Part shown: piece after piece, positions 53,201 to 62,036 of the stretch | Numbering within the stretch: the first letter of the stretch is position 1 | Layout: each line of letters begins with the position of its first letter | Source of the DNA: DATKWD01 sp035529695 | Lineage (GTDB): Bacteria; Actinomycetota; Acidimicrobiia; Acidimicrobiales; Salinilacustritrichaceae | NCBI GenBank assembly: GCA_035529695.1 | Contig: DATKWD010000092.1 | Span: forward strand, 62,001-126,000 | Reading direction: 5' to 3' | DNA length: 64,000 nucleotides | Made by a program: the position numbers and the translations under genes | The notes under the pieces: model-generated | Database searches by the model: none | Seen by the model: the letters and a program-made list of their open reading frames with translations, nothing else | What the model was told of the DNA's origin: nothing

Positions 53201-53920
53201 GGCATCATGGATCTCGCGTTCACCACTCAGGAACACGAGGGTGTCCGATGCGTCTTCGGTCCACAGCTCGGTGACGGCATCGCAGATCGCATCGTTCTGA
53301 TCCCGGTCGTCGTCGTCCTCGGTGCCGAACGGTCGATAGCGCATCTCGACCGGGTACGAGCGACCCGACACCTCGATCACCGGTGCGGCGAAGTGATCGG
53401 CGAACCGTTCCGTGTCGATCGTCGCCGACGTCACGATCACCTTCAGGTCCGGCCGTCGGGGCAGCAGGCGAGTCAGATAGCCGAGCAGGAAGTCGATGTT
53501 GAGGCTCCGCTCGTGGGCCTCGTCGAGAATGAGCGTGTCGTACCGCCGCAGGTCGGGGTCTCGTCGGGTTCGAGCGAGCAGGATGCCGTCGGTCATGACC
53601 TGGAGACGGGTGTCGGGTCCGACCCGGTCGTCGAAGCGGATCGTCGAGCCGACGAGACCCCCGACCGTGGTGCCCAGTTCGTCGGCGACGCGGGCGGCCA
53701 CGGCTCGGGCAGCGAGGCGACGCGGTTGGGTGTGCCCGATCAATGCCTCAGCGCCCCGCCCCAGCTCGAGGCACATCTTCGGCAACTGGGTGCTCTTGCC
53801 CGAACCGGTCTCGCCGGCCACGATCACCACCTGGTTGGCGGTGATGGTCTCGAGCAGTTCTTGCCGGCGTGCCGTGATCGGCAGATCGGCTGGGTAGCTG
53901 ATGTCGAGATCAACCGTCAT
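50255..53920 (-). CDS. hrpA: ATP-dependent RNA helicase HrpA
   Basis: 1221-aa DEAH-box helicase of the HrpA group, which in E. coli rescues stalled ribosomes. Walker A is AGETGSGKSTQLPK near residue 38, the DEAH box is ILDEAHERSLNIDF, motif III is TSATID and motif VI is QRAGRCGR. The helicase-associated and OB-fold domains follow, then the long C-terminal DUF3418-type region. The ATG at 53920 is chosen because residues before it (to 53941) are not family-like. The full length matches bacterial HrpA (about 1200-1300 aa). Confidence 0.92.
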   Translation of the reverse strand: MTVDLDISYPADLPITARRQELLETITANQVVIVAGETGSGKSTQLPKMCLELGRGAEALIGHTQPRRLAARAVAARVADELGTTVGGLVGSTIRFDDRVGPDTRLQVMTDGILLARTRRDPDLRRYDTLILDEAHERSLNIDFLLGYLTRLLPRRPDLKVIVTSATIDTERFADHFAAPVIEVSGRSYPVEMRYRPFGTEDDDDRDQNDAICDAVTELWTEDASDTLVFLSGEREIHDAADALAALKLPDTEILPLYARLSAAEQQRIFARHDKRRVVLATNVAETSLTVPGIRSVVDVGTARISRYSRRLKVQRLPIEAISKASADQRAGRCGRVAPGVCIRLYAEPDFDQRPDFTEPEILRTNLASVILQMAALRLGPVADFPFVEPPDTAAITDGIRLLEELAAFDAEGDLTELGRKLARLPVDPRLGRMILEAEAEGCIREVLIIASAMAIQDPREYPSDKRTDATAAHRRFGESGSDFIAYVDLWEYLREARKASSGNAYRRMCRAEFLHFLRIREWQDLDRQLRKIVRDMGLSISSRPDDHDAIHRSVLAGLLSHVGMREGDRDEYRGARDARFLITRDSALRRNRPDWVMAGELTETNRLWGRTAARIEPEWAERIGSHLVKRSHGDPRWDRRRGRAVCTERVTLYGLPLIADRTVPYAQVDQSAARDLFIDHGLVSGEIDLPVPILDANRAALADTRSLAERARRSDLVIGDHLLFDHYDRVVGSDVTSVGHFNRWRKRTHETEPDPLRFDPETLLGDVADDVDSDAYPDFWPGIALDIPLTYEFNPESATDGVMAHFDVRSLNQIGEAGFDWQVPGFRRQLVEALLRTLPKPIRRELSPVAETAAAIVATRDPAEGPLADVLAEEVRSRAGLPIEPTEFGWLDVPRNLRMTFAVFGEDGGLVAAGKDLGRLKAKVAGNVRVALSSLFGAIERSVVEIDDLGEIPETVEVDGPSGPVVGHPALVVENGVVALRVLDDPRAALDEHRRGVRALVLARLTDPRKALARRLPNDTSLALAGAARGRLVEVLDDCIGAAIDQLADEPGGPPRTGDALSSLVRRARDQVLDRATEHAIIVARALARAAAIRAATERLSSPDLDASVVDLRVHLDRLLSPGVATRLGSRLGDLDRLLTAAEHRVERMTQAAGRDAEHTATLAELETELATRAGFLGPERTEEIGWMLEELRVGLFAQQVGTRTPVSVERVRRALRTNA

Positions 53921-53948
53921 CGCGCCACGAGGCTCGCACACTCGGTGA

Positions 53949-55757
53949 TCACACAGGTGCGTCGACGAGGAATCCGCCGGACTGCCGGTGCCACAGGCCG
54001 GCGTAGGTGCCGCCGGCCTCGATGAGGTCGCGGTGGGTGCCCTCCTCGATGATGTGGCCCTCGTCGATGACGATCAGTCGATCCATTCGTTGCACCGTGC
54101 TCAGGCGGTGGGCGACCACCAGCGCCGTGCGGTCGCGCATGAGCTCGAGCAGTGCCTCCTGGATGAGCGCTTCGGACTCCGAGTCGAGGGCACTCGTCGC
54201 CTCGTCGAGCACCAGGATCGGGGCGTCTCGGAGGATCGCCCGAGCAATGGCGACCCGTTGCCGCTGGCCGCCCGACAGCTTGACGCCGCGCTCGCCGACG
54301 AGGGTGTCGTAGGCGCGGGGAAGCTGGGTGATGAACTCATCGGCGTGCGCAGCCCGGGCCGCGATGCAGACCTCAGCGGCGGTCACCTCGGGGCGACCGA
54401 ACGCGATGTTCTCGTGGATCGTGCGGTGGAACATCACCGGGTCCTGCGGCACGTAGGCGATCTGGCTGCGGAGGTCGGCCTGTCGGATCGTGCGGACATC
54501 CTGGCCACCCACGACGACCGCTCCGTCCTCGATGTCCATCAACCGAAGCAGGAGTCGGGTGATGGTGGTCTTGCCGCCGCCGGAGCGACCGACGAGTCCG
54601 ATCTTCTCGCCGCTGGCGACGCGCAGGTCGAGGTCGGTGAACAGCGGGGTGGCCGCGTCGCCGTGCCGGAATCGGACGTGCCGGAACTCGACACTCGAAT
54701 CGGTGGGGGCGAACGGCATCGGCTCGGCGGGATCGACCACCGTCGGATCGTCGAGGAGTAGTTCGGTGAACTGCGCGGCCTCGGTCAGTGAGCTCTCGAT
54801 GGCGCGGTAGATCTGGTTGAGCTCGAAGAGGATCTTGGTCGCTTGTGCGTAGTACGTGAAGGTGACGAAGACCGTCTCGACGCGGTCGAGGTCGGCGAGG
54901 CGGATGGCGAGGACGAGGCCGAGCACGTTCGTGAGCACCGACATGGGTGCGACGAGGCCGTCGACGTAGAAGTTGTGGAAGTCCCAACTCCGGATGTTGA
55001 GTCGACGATGGCGGTCGACGTTGCGCTGATGAGCGTCGGACTCGTCGTCTTCGGCCGATTGGGCCCGGACGGCCTCCATGTTCGCGATCGTGTCGGCGAC
55101 CCTCCCGGCAACGGCGGCCGACGCGGCCTCGCGCTCGTCGACGATCGCCTGACGGCGGCGGATCAGCGGTGCCACCAGCCCGACGGTGATGAGCAGCATG
55201 ACGAGCAGGCTGAACACCAGCCACGGGCTGAAGCGCCACAGGATCACCGAGGCGAACAGCAGCGGGACGAGGTTGCCGAACACCCGCATCGACAAGGTGT
55301 CACCGAACGCCTCGAAGTTGCGTCCGTACGACACGAGGCGCTTGGTGAGCGAGCCCGCGAAGTTGTCGTGGAAGAACACGGCATCCTTGGCGAGGAGCTC
55401 GTCCATGCCCGACGTCGTCAGGTTCTCGATGGCCACCGCATCGGTTCGGTTGAGGAAGTAGATGCCGATGCGCCACCACACCTCGCCCGCCAGCAGGCAG
55501 GCGGCGAACAGGAGGAGTTCGGGCGTGAGCGAGTCGATCGTGAAGTCGGCGTCGCCGGCGGCGTCGAGCACGCGGGCGATGACGAGCGGTGGGAGATAGA
55601 ACACGAACACGTTGCCGACCGCCGGCAGCAGCATCGCCGGGATCGCATGCCGCCATCCGCGTCGCAGTTCACCGAAGTAGTCGTGCCGTGCTCGCGCCAG
55701 GGCGCGCCGCCGTCGTGGCGAGTCGCGCTCGAGCGCGTCCTCCCCGATGTCGATCAC
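53949..55757 (-). CDS. ABC transporter, fused permease and ATPase
   Basis: 602-aa half-transporter of the MsbA/MDR-like exporter type. Six transmembrane segments precede the nucleotide-binding domain. Walker A is VGRSGGGKTTITRL around residue 390, the signature is KLSGGQRQRVAIARA, Walker B is ILVLDEATSALD and the switch His is in VVAHRLST. It would work as a homodimer, as no partner gene is nearby. The substrate is unknown. The start is a GTG at 55757. Confidence 0.9.
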   Translation of the reverse strand: MIDIGEDALERDSPRRRRALARARHDYFGELRRGWRHAIPAMLLPAVGNVFVFYLPPLVIARVLDAAGDADFTIDSLTPELLLFAACLLAGEVWWRIGIYFLNRTDAVAIENLTTSGMDELLAKDAVFFHDNFAGSLTKRLVSYGRNFEAFGDTLSMRVFGNLVPLLFASVILWRFSPWLVFSLLVMLLITVGLVAPLIRRRQAIVDEREAASAAVAGRVADTIANMEAVRAQSAEDDESDAHQRNVDRHRRLNIRSWDFHNFYVDGLVAPMSVLTNVLGLVLAIRLADLDRVETVFVTFTYYAQATKILFELNQIYRAIESSLTEAAQFTELLLDDPTVVDPAEPMPFAPTDSSVEFRHVRFRHGDAATPLFTDLDLRVASGEKIGLVGRSGGGKTTITRLLLRLMDIEDGAVVVGGQDVRTIRQADLRSQIAYVPQDPVMFHRTIHENIAFGRPEVTAAEVCIAARAAHADEFITQLPRAYDTLVGERGVKLSGGQRQRVAIARAILRDAPILVLDEATSALDSESEALIQEALLELMRDRTALVVAHRLSTVQRMDRLIVIDEGHIIEEGTHRDLIEAGGTYAGLWHRQSGGFLVDAPV

Positions 55758-55906
55758 CCGTCAATGGTGTCGAGTTCGGGCAAGCGCTGCCACCGACTTT
55801 CTTCGCGCAGCCCGTGGAAGCGGCCTTCAATCTCGTGCTGCCGGGCGCACCGGTGCAGCGAGCTGCACGAGGTCGGGACTTGCGTCGTTCGGCTGCACGA
55901 GGTTCG

Positions 55907-56794
55907 TCAGTCGGCGGCCCGGAGTGCGGCGACCAGGGTGTCGGCGACCGCCAGCGGCGCGGCGTCGATACGGCGGGCCACCACCAGATCGCGCTCGGCG
56001 ATCGGCTCGCGGCGAGCCCGTTCAAGCGGATCGGGGCCCGATTCGGCCTGCACGATGGGGAGCACGGTCCAGCCGAGGCCCAGGTTGACCATCTCGCGCA
56101 AGACCTCGGGCTGGTGCGATTCGGCGACGACGTCGAAGCGGGCGCCGAGCGACTCGAGACCGTCGGCGATGAGGCTCCGGGTGTGCGATCCCTCGGGGAA
56201 CGTGACCCACGGCCCCCAGTCCTTGGGTCGAGCGCGTCGGCCAACCTGTTCGGGTGGGGCGTAGACCGCAAGTGCGTCGCCTCGAAGGCGCAACCACTCG
56301 ACCCCCTCCACCGGGCGCGGCGGCTCGACGCACACCACGAGATCGAGCTCGGCCGTGGCCAGGTCGGCCAACAGCGGACTCGACGGCGCGACGGCCAGGC
56401 GAAGCTCGACATCGGGTCGCTCGGCTCGGAACTCACGGAGGACGGCGGGGTAGTGGTTGACGGCCGCAGCATCGATCATGCCGAGGCGCAGTGACCCTTC
56501 GGCACCTGACCGGGCCCGCTCGGCCCAGGCCGCGAGGTCCCGCGTCGAGGCGACGACGGCCTCGGCATGGGCGAGAACGGGGTCAGCAGCCGAGGTCAGC
56601 CGACGACGGCGCCCGTCGCGTTCGAACAGGGTGACACCCACCCGACGTTCGAGTTCGGCAAGTCCTTGCGACAGCGCAGATGGCGAGACCCCCACGTGGC
56701 TTGCAGCATCGGCCCACGTCGACCCGTCACCCACCGCGACCAGGTATTCGAGTTGCTGGACGGTGAGATTCGGGAGGGTTGCCACCCGATGCAT
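55907..56794 (-). CDS. LysR-family transcriptional regulator
   Basis: 295-aa LysR-type regulator. The winged helix-turn-helix is NLTVQQLEYLVAVGDGSTWA followed by HVGVSPSALSQGLAELERRV, and the effector-binding domain starts near residue 90. The ATG at 56794 is used; a GTG at 56785 lies 7 nt after a TATCAT -10-like hexamer and may be the leaderless start. It is divergent from the inositol-phosphate synthase gene, which is its likely target. Confidence 0.85.
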   Translation of the reverse strand: MHRVATLPNLTVQQLEYLVAVGDGSTWADAASHVGVSPSALSQGLAELERRVGVTLFERDGRRRRLTSAADPVLAHAEAVVASTRDLAAWAERARSGAEGSLRLGMIDAAAVNHYPAVLREFRAERPDVELRLAVAPSSPLLADLATAELDLVVCVEPPRPVEGVEWLRLRGDALAVYAPPEQVGRRARPKDWGPWVTFPEGSHTRSLIADGLESLGARFDVVAESHQPEVLREMVNLGLGWTVLPIVQAESGPDPLERARREPIAERDLVVARRIDAAPLAVADTLVAALRAAD

Positions 56795-56856
56795 GATAGA
56801 TGAGGAAAGCTTCACAAATATTGCCAACTCATCAGAAGTACCGCACAATGTTCTTC

Positions 56857-58164
56857 ATGTCTGAACCTCGCTCGATCGCTCCCTCTTCCGGAAAGCTGGG
56901 CGTCCTCACCCCAGGCCTCGGTGCCGTCGCCTCGACCTTCATCGCAGGGGTGCTCGCCACCCGCGCCGGGACCTCCCAGCCAATCGGCTCGATGTCCCAG
57001 ATGGCCCACATCCGGCTCGGCGATCGCGCCGACAACCGCAACCCGCTGATCAAGGACTTCGTCCCGATCGCATCGCTCGACGACCTGGTCTTCGGCGGAT
57101 GGGACCCGATCTCGCCCAACGCCCTCGAGGCCGCCCGCACGGCCGGCGTGCTCGAAGAGCGCGACCTCGCGCCGATCTCGGCCGAGATGGAGGGCATCGT
57201 CGCCATGGACGCGGTCTTCGACCAGTCGTGGGTCAGCCGGCTCGAAGGCACCCGGGTCAAGACCGGTGACTCGAAGATGGATCTCGCCGAACAGCTGATC
57301 GCCGACATCGAGAACTTCCGCATCGAGAACGACTGCGACCGGATCGTCATCGTGTGGTGCGGTTCGACCGAGGCCTACCGCGACCTCACCGAGGTGCATC
57401 AGAGCATCGACGCGTTCGAGCAGGGTCTGCGCGACAGCGACGACATGATCAGCCCCAGCCAGATCTACGCCTATGCCGCCCTCCAGTCGGGGGTTCCGTT
57501 CGCCAACGGCGCACCGAACCTGTCGGTCGACATCCCGTGCATGATCGAGCTCGCCGAGCGCAACGGCGTGCCGATCGCAGGCAAGGACTACAAGACCGGT
57601 CAGACCCTCATGAAGACGATCCTCGCTCCTGGGCTCAAGTCACGGATGCTCGGCCTGCGGGGGTGGTACTCGACCAACATCCTCGGCAACCGCGACGGTG
57701 AGGTGCTCGACGATCCCGAGAACTTCAAGTCGAAGGAGGTCAGCAAGCTCGGCGTGCTCGACACGATTCTCCAGCCCGAGGCCTATCCCGAGCTGTACGG
57801 CAACATCGACCACGTCGTGCGCATCAACTACTACCCGCCCCGCGGCGACAACAAGGAGGGCTGGGACAACATCGACATCTTCGGGTGGATGGGGTACCCG
57901 ATGCAGATCAAGGTCAACTTCCTCTGCCGTGACTCGATCCTCGCCGCGCCGCTCGTCCTCGACCTGGCGCTCTTCATGGACCTCGCGTCACGCGCTGGCG
58001 AGTCGGGCGTGCAGGAGTGGCTGAGCTTCTACTTCAAGGCCCCCCAGCCGGCTCACCCCGATCTCGATCCCGAGCACGACATCTTCATTCAACAGACCAA
58101 GCTGAAGAACACCCTTCGTGAATGGATGGGCGAGGCTCCGGTCACGCATTCCGAGGCGGGCTGA
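56857..58164 (+). CDS. ino1: Inositol-3-phosphate synthase
   Basis: 435-aa NAD-dependent cyclase converting glucose-6-phosphate to inositol-3-phosphate, the entry to phosphatidylinositol and mycothiol. The N-terminal GVLTPGLGAVASTFIAG is the NAD-binding loop, and NGAPNLSVDIPCMIELAE with VPIAGKDYKTGQTLMKT is the catalytic core. LRGWYSTNILGNRDG is also conserved. The ATG at 56857 follows an earlier in-frame ATG (56848); either may be used. DUF2254 follows 9 bp later. Confidence 0.92.
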   Translation: MSEPRSIAPSSGKLGVLTPGLGAVASTFIAGVLATRAGTSQPIGSMSQMAHIRLGDRADNRNPLIKDFVPIASLDDLVFGGWDPISPNALEAARTAGVLEERDLAPISAEMEGIVAMDAVFDQSWVSRLEGTRVKTGDSKMDLAEQLIADIENFRIENDCDRIVIVWCGSTEAYRDLTEVHQSIDAFEQGLRDSDDMISPSQIYAYAALQSGVPFANGAPNLSVDIPCMIELAERNGVPIAGKDYKTGQTLMKTILAPGLKSRMLGLRGWYSTNILGNRDGEVLDDPENFKSKEVSKLGVLDTILQPEAYPELYGNIDHVVRINYYPPRGDNKEGWDNIDIFGWMGYPMQIKVNFLCRDSILAAPLVLDLALFMDLASRAGESGVQEWLSFYFKAPQPAHPDLDPEHDIFIQQTKLKNTLREWMGEAPVTHSEAG

Positions 58165-58173
58165 TCGTCGACC

Positions 58174-59553
58174 GTGTCGCCGACCGATGGTGCGCTGACG
58201 CTCCGGCTCACAGAACTGACAGAGCGCTTCCGGCGCTCGCTGTTCGCGGTGCCGGCTCTGTGGGTCCTCGCCTTGATCGCGCTTTCGCGGCTGACGCTCG
58301 CCGTCGACGAGCGATCCCAGAACGACGAGCTTCCGAGTGTGTTCTCCACCACGGTCGACAGCGGTCGAGCCCTGCTCGCCTCCATCGCCTCGGGCACCAT
58401 CACGGCGGCCTCGGTCGTGTTCTCGCTCACCCTGGTCTCGGTGCAAATGGCGTCGTCGCAGTTCTCGCCGCGCACGCTCAGGAACTTCCTGGGCGACCGG
58501 TTCCAGCAGAACGTGTTCGGGATCGTCCTCGGTACGTTCGCGTTCTCGATCGCCATTCTCCGCCAGATCAGGGAACCGCTGCGCGACGGTGGATCGCCCC
58601 TCATTCCTCAGTTCGGCATCACCGTGGCCACGGTCATGGCGCTCGTCTCGTTGTTCGCGCTGCTCGGGTCGATCAATCGCACCGCCCGCAGTCTCCGAGT
58701 CACCTCGGTCGCCAAGCAGATCGTCGAGGAGACGCTGTCGACCATCGACGACCGGTTCCCGCTCGATCGGCAGCCGATGGCCGTCTCGGCACCAGGACGG
58801 CTTCCGTCGCCGGTCGAACCCGTCGACGACCACTTCGAACCCGCCGCCGTGGTCACGGCCGACACGACCGGATGGATCCAACAGATGAGCATCGACGCGC
58901 TCGCCGAGAGCCTCCCGGAGGGATCCGCAATCCGACTCGACGTGTCCGTCGGGAGCTACATCAGCCGTGGACAGGTGCTCGCCACCATTTCGCCGATTCC
59001 CGAGGTCGACGCGGCGATGATGCGCGACCTCCGGAGCGCGTGCTCCATCGGCGACACCCGCACGCTGCAGAGCGACGTCGCCTACGGCATCCTCCAACTC
59101 GAGGACATCGCGCTGCGCGCCCTTTCGCCCGGCATCAACGATCCCAACACTGCGATCGCCATCGTCTCCCAGATGGGCACGATCCTGCTCGATCTGCTCG
59201 GTCGCGATCTCGAGCCACGAGTGTCGGACGTGCGAGGCCGCACCGTGCGCCGCCCGGTGGAGCCCGACTTCGGCGACTACCTCGGCGCCGCGCTCGACAA
59301 GGTCCGGCGCGCGGCGCGTGACGAGCCCGCGGTGCTGTCGTCGATCCTCCGGATGCTCGCCATGGTGCGCGACGAGCTCGACCGGCGGCGCCAGCTCCGG
59401 ACCGAGGTCGCTGATCTCATCGAGCACGAGGCGTCGCTGATCGTGGCCGAGGCAGAGCGATGCGCAGCCCTCGACGAGGACACGGCCGCCGTCGGGCAGC
59501 TTGCGCTCGAGCTGTCGCTGATCGAACAGAGCTCCGGGCCCCGACGAGGGTGA
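58174..59553 (+). CDS. DUF2254-family membrane protein
   Basis: 459-aa predicted membrane protein. Four hydrophobic segments occupy the first 170 residues (LFAVPALWVLALIALSRLTL; GTITAASVVFSLTLVSVQ; FGIVLGTFAFSIAIL; ITVATVMALVSLFALLG). The conserved QMASSQFSPRTLRNFLGDR lies between the second and third. The soluble C-terminal half includes LRALSPGINDPNTAIA, a block conserved in the family. Function unknown. It starts with GTG 9 bp after ino1 and is likely cotranscribed with it. Confidence 0.85.
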   Translation: MSPTDGALTLRLTELTERFRRSLFAVPALWVLALIALSRLTLAVDERSQNDELPSVFSTTVDSGRALLASIASGTITAASVVFSLTLVSVQMASSQFSPRTLRNFLGDRFQQNVFGIVLGTFAFSIAILRQIREPLRDGGSPLIPQFGITVATVMALVSLFALLGSINRTARSLRVTSVAKQIVEETLSTIDDRFPLDRQPMAVSAPGRLPSPVEPVDDHFEPAAVVTADTTGWIQQMSIDALAESLPEGSAIRLDVSVGSYISRGQVLATISPIPEVDAAMMRDLRSACSIGDTRTLQSDVAYGILQLEDIALRALSPGINDPNTAIAIVSQMGTILLDLLGRDLEPRVSDVRGRTVRRPVEPDFGDYLGAALDKVRRAARDEPAVLSSILRMLAMVRDELDRRRQLRTEVADLIEHEASLIVAEAERCAALDEDTAAVGQLALELSLIEQSSGPRRG

Positions 59554-59635
59554 GGTCGCACACCGCGACCACCTGGTTTGCCCACACCGGCGGCTTGAGC
59601 TCGCGAGTGTTGCATGGGCGCTACGTTGCCGCTCC

Positions 59636-60724
59636 GTGAGCGACGCGATGCCCGAGGACCTGACCCGGTCGAGCCGCGACCGGGGAACCTCGGGTAGGCA
59701 GCTCCAGGCGTGGCTGAGGTCGGTGACGGGCGACGACGACGCCACGGTCGGTGAGGTCACGTCGCCCGAATCGAACGGGATGTCCTCGGAGTCGTTGCTC
59801 TTCGATGCCACGGTGCTCGGTCGCGAAGAACGGCTGGTGGCCCGGGTCGCACCCGACCTGTCCGACGTGCCGGTGTTCCCGACGTACGACCTCGAGCTCC
59901 AGTATCGGGTGATGGGTCTGGTCGCCGAACACAGCTCGGTTCCGGTCCCGCGCACGCGCTGGCTCGAACTCGACGAGAACCCGCTCGGCGCCCCGTTCTT
60001 CGTGATGGACCGAGTCGACGGCGAGGCCGCATCTGATGTCCCGCCCTACACGTTCGAAGGAGCCCTGGTCGACGCCGATGCTTCAACCCGAGCGGCGTGC
60101 GAACGCAATGCCGTCGGACTGGTCGCCGGCATCCACTCGATCGACATCGGTCCGCTCGACACGGACTTCCTCGAGCTCGACCGCCCGGGCGACACGCCAT
60201 TGCGACGCCACGTCGCCGAGTGGGACGCCTATCACGAGTGGGTCCGGGGCGACCGGGTTCACCCGATTCTCAGGGACGGGCGGGCCTGGCTCGAGGAGAA
60301 CTGGCCCAACGAGACGCCCGCCGTCATCAGCTGGGGAGACAGCCGGATCGGCAACGTCCTGTGGCAGGGCATCGAACCGGTCGCAGTCCTCGACTGGGAG
60401 ATGGCGGGCCTCGGTCCGCGCGAGCTCGACCTCGGGTGGATGCTCTTCCTCCATCAGTTCTTCCAGCGCATCGCCGAGACCTTCGAACTGCCCGGCCTCC
60501 CCGACTTCATGCAACGCGACCGGGTCGTCGCGACCTATGTCGAGATGACCGGTGTCGAGCCGGTCGACCTCCACTGGTACGAGACCTACACCGCGTGGCG
60601 GCACGGCATCATCATGGCCCGCATCCAGGCGCGCAGCGTCCACTTCGGTCAGGCCGAATGGACCGACGACGTCGATGCGCCGATCCTCCATCGCGACCAG
60701 ATCGCCGAACTGATCAGTCGGTGA
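59636..60724 (+). CDS. Phosphotransferase (APH/ACAD10-like kinase fold)
   Basis: 362-aa APH-family phosphotransferase. The catalytic loop reads ISWGDSRIGNVLW, with the Asp kept but the usual His replaced by Ser-Trp, and the metal Asp is in AVLDWEMAGLGPRELDLGW. The N-lobe ATP-binding segment is less clear. This subgroup is related to acyl-CoA dehydrogenase-associated kinases (ACAD10-like), so a hydroxyacyl substrate is a fair guess. The GTG start is 8 nt after a TACGTT -10 (59622-59627). Confidence 0.8.
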   Translation: MSDAMPEDLTRSSRDRGTSGRQLQAWLRSVTGDDDATVGEVTSPESNGMSSESLLFDATVLGREERLVARVAPDLSDVPVFPTYDLELQYRVMGLVAEHSSVPVPRTRWLELDENPLGAPFFVMDRVDGEAASDVPPYTFEGALVDADASTRAACERNAVGLVAGIHSIDIGPLDTDFLELDRPGDTPLRRHVAEWDAYHEWVRGDRVHPILRDGRAWLEENWPNETPAVISWGDSRIGNVLWQGIEPVAVLDWEMAGLGPRELDLGWMLFLHQFFQRIAETFELPGLPDFMQRDRVVATYVEMTGVEPVDLHWYETYTAWRHGIIMARIQARSVHFGQAEWTDDVDAPILHRDQIAELISR

Positions 60725-60738
60725 GCCGCCCAAACCAC

Positions 60739-60787
60739 GATCTTCGTTGCTCTACCGCCAACTATTGGCCAGAGAACAACAAGGATC
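60739..60787. repeat. 49-bp palindromic intergenic repeat, copy 6
   Basis: GATC-bounded copy with left arm GATCTTCGTTGCTCT, centre CGCCAACTATTGGC and a diverged right arm, AGAGAACAACAAGGATC. It starts 14 bp after the phosphotransferase stop and ends before the zinc-ribbon gene. The only copy between two plus-strand genes. Confidence 0.9.
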
Positions 60788-60812
60788 CGGGGTGGGAGCT
60801 CGGGTGGCGAGG

Positions 60813-61148
60813 GTGAGCGCCGAGATCGTCTGTCCCGAGTGCGGTGAAGACGACGACCTCCGCGGTGAGCGGATCGACGAACTGATCCACATCACCTGTG
60901 GGTCGTGCGGCCGTGCGTGGGATCGCGACCCGTCACCCCGGTGTCCGATCTGCGACTCCGACGATCTGCATGCGTGTCTGAAGGCGGTCGTCGAGCGTTC
61001 ACGCGGGACGCAGTTGTCGGTCGTGGGTACCGAGGTCGTCCATCTCTGCCGGGTGTGTGACGCCGGAGCCCTCGAGTCGTATCGCCTGTCGGGCACGCTG
61101 CTGATGCCCGAAGAGTTGCCCACCGTCGGCCCCGAGCAGGACGCATGA
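60813..61148 (+). CDS. Small zinc-ribbon protein
   Basis: 111-aa protein with four Cys pairs, CPECG, CGSCG, CPICD and CRVCD, which can form two zinc ribbons. No catalytic domain. It could be a nucleic-acid or protein-binding adaptor. The open frame runs upstream through repeat copy 6 and is not trustworthy there; GTG codons at 60792, 60804 and 60813 are possible starts, and I use the last because the protein begins directly with the ribbon. Confidence 0.6.
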   Translation: MSAEIVCPECGEDDDLRGERIDELIHITCGSCGRAWDRDPSPRCPICDSDDLHACLKAVVERSRGTQLSVVGTEVVHLCRVCDAGALESYRLSGTLLMPEELPTVGPEQDA

Positions 61149-61158
61149 GGCGGGCCTG

Positions 61159-62031
61159 ATGGGCGAGGTCCACCTGCTCGCCAATCCTGCGTCGGGGACC
61201 GCCGACGAGGGTGACCGGGCAGCGGTGTCTCGCCAGATCTCGGCAGCGGGACACGAGGTGATCGACATCACCGGCGGCTCCTCGGATGCGTCGAGCCGGG
61301 CCGTCGAAGCGATCGTGGCGGACGGAGCCGAGAGACTGGTGGTGGTCGGCGGCGACGGGCTGGTGCACCTCGCACTGCAGGCCGTCGCCGAGTCGACCAC
61401 GGTCATGGGGCTGGTTCCCCAGGGCACCGGAAACGACTTCGTCCGAGCTCTCGGCCTGCTCGACCTCTCGCTCACCGAACAGGTCGACGCGGCGCTGTCC
61501 GATGGCGTGCCCGTCGATGCACTCAAGACCACTCATGGCTGGGTCGGTACGGTCGCCACGCTCGGGTTCGCCGGCGACGTGACCGCGCGCGCCAATGCGA
61601 TGAGCTGGCCGCGAGGCGAATCGGTCTATTCGATCGCCACGATTCTGCAGCTTCCCCGGCTGCGGCAGCTCGAGCTGACCTTCACCGTCGATGGAGTCGC
61701 CGAGTCGACCTCGACCACGATGCTGTCGATCGGCAACACCAAGTACTTCGGCGGGGGCATGAAGATCTGCCCGGGCGCGGTGCCGACGGGCGGGTTCTTC
61801 GAGGCGACAACGGTCGGCGGGGTCGGCCGCCTGTCGTTTCTCCGGGTGTTCCCCAGGGTGTTCAAGGGAACCCACGTCGACCACCCGTCGGTGGCCGTGC
61901 GTATGGGCCGGTCCGGACGACTCGAGGGAGACGCGGCTGACCTGTGGGGAGACGGTGAGCGCCTCGGGCCCCTGCCGGTCGACTTCGAGATCGTGCGCGA
62001 CGCAGTCCGGGTCGCCGGCGCCCGACTCTGA
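61159..62031 (+). CDS. Diacylglycerol kinase-family lipid kinase
   Basis: 290-aa lipid kinase of the DAGK/YegS family. The first motif is LLANPASGTAD near residue 6, the catalytic GGDG is in LVVVGGDGLVHLAL around residue 57, and VPQGTGNDFVRALG follows. The C-terminal beta-sandwich has the family SIGNTKYFGGGMKICPGA. It would phosphorylate diacylglycerol or a sphingoid/glycolipid. It starts 10 bp after the zinc-ribbon gene. Confidence 0.88.
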   Translation: MGEVHLLANPASGTADEGDRAAVSRQISAAGHEVIDITGGSSDASSRAVEAIVADGAERLVVVGGDGLVHLALQAVAESTTVMGLVPQGTGNDFVRALGLLDLSLTEQVDAALSDGVPVDALKTTHGWVGTVATLGFAGDVTARANAMSWPRGESVYSIATILQLPRLRQLELTFTVDGVAESTSTTMLSIGNTKYFGGGMKICPGAVPTGGFFEATTVGGVGRLSFLRVFPRVFKGTHVDHPSVAVRMGRSGRLEGDAADLWGDGERLGPLPVDFEIVRDAVRVAGARL

Positions 62032-62036
62032 CCGGC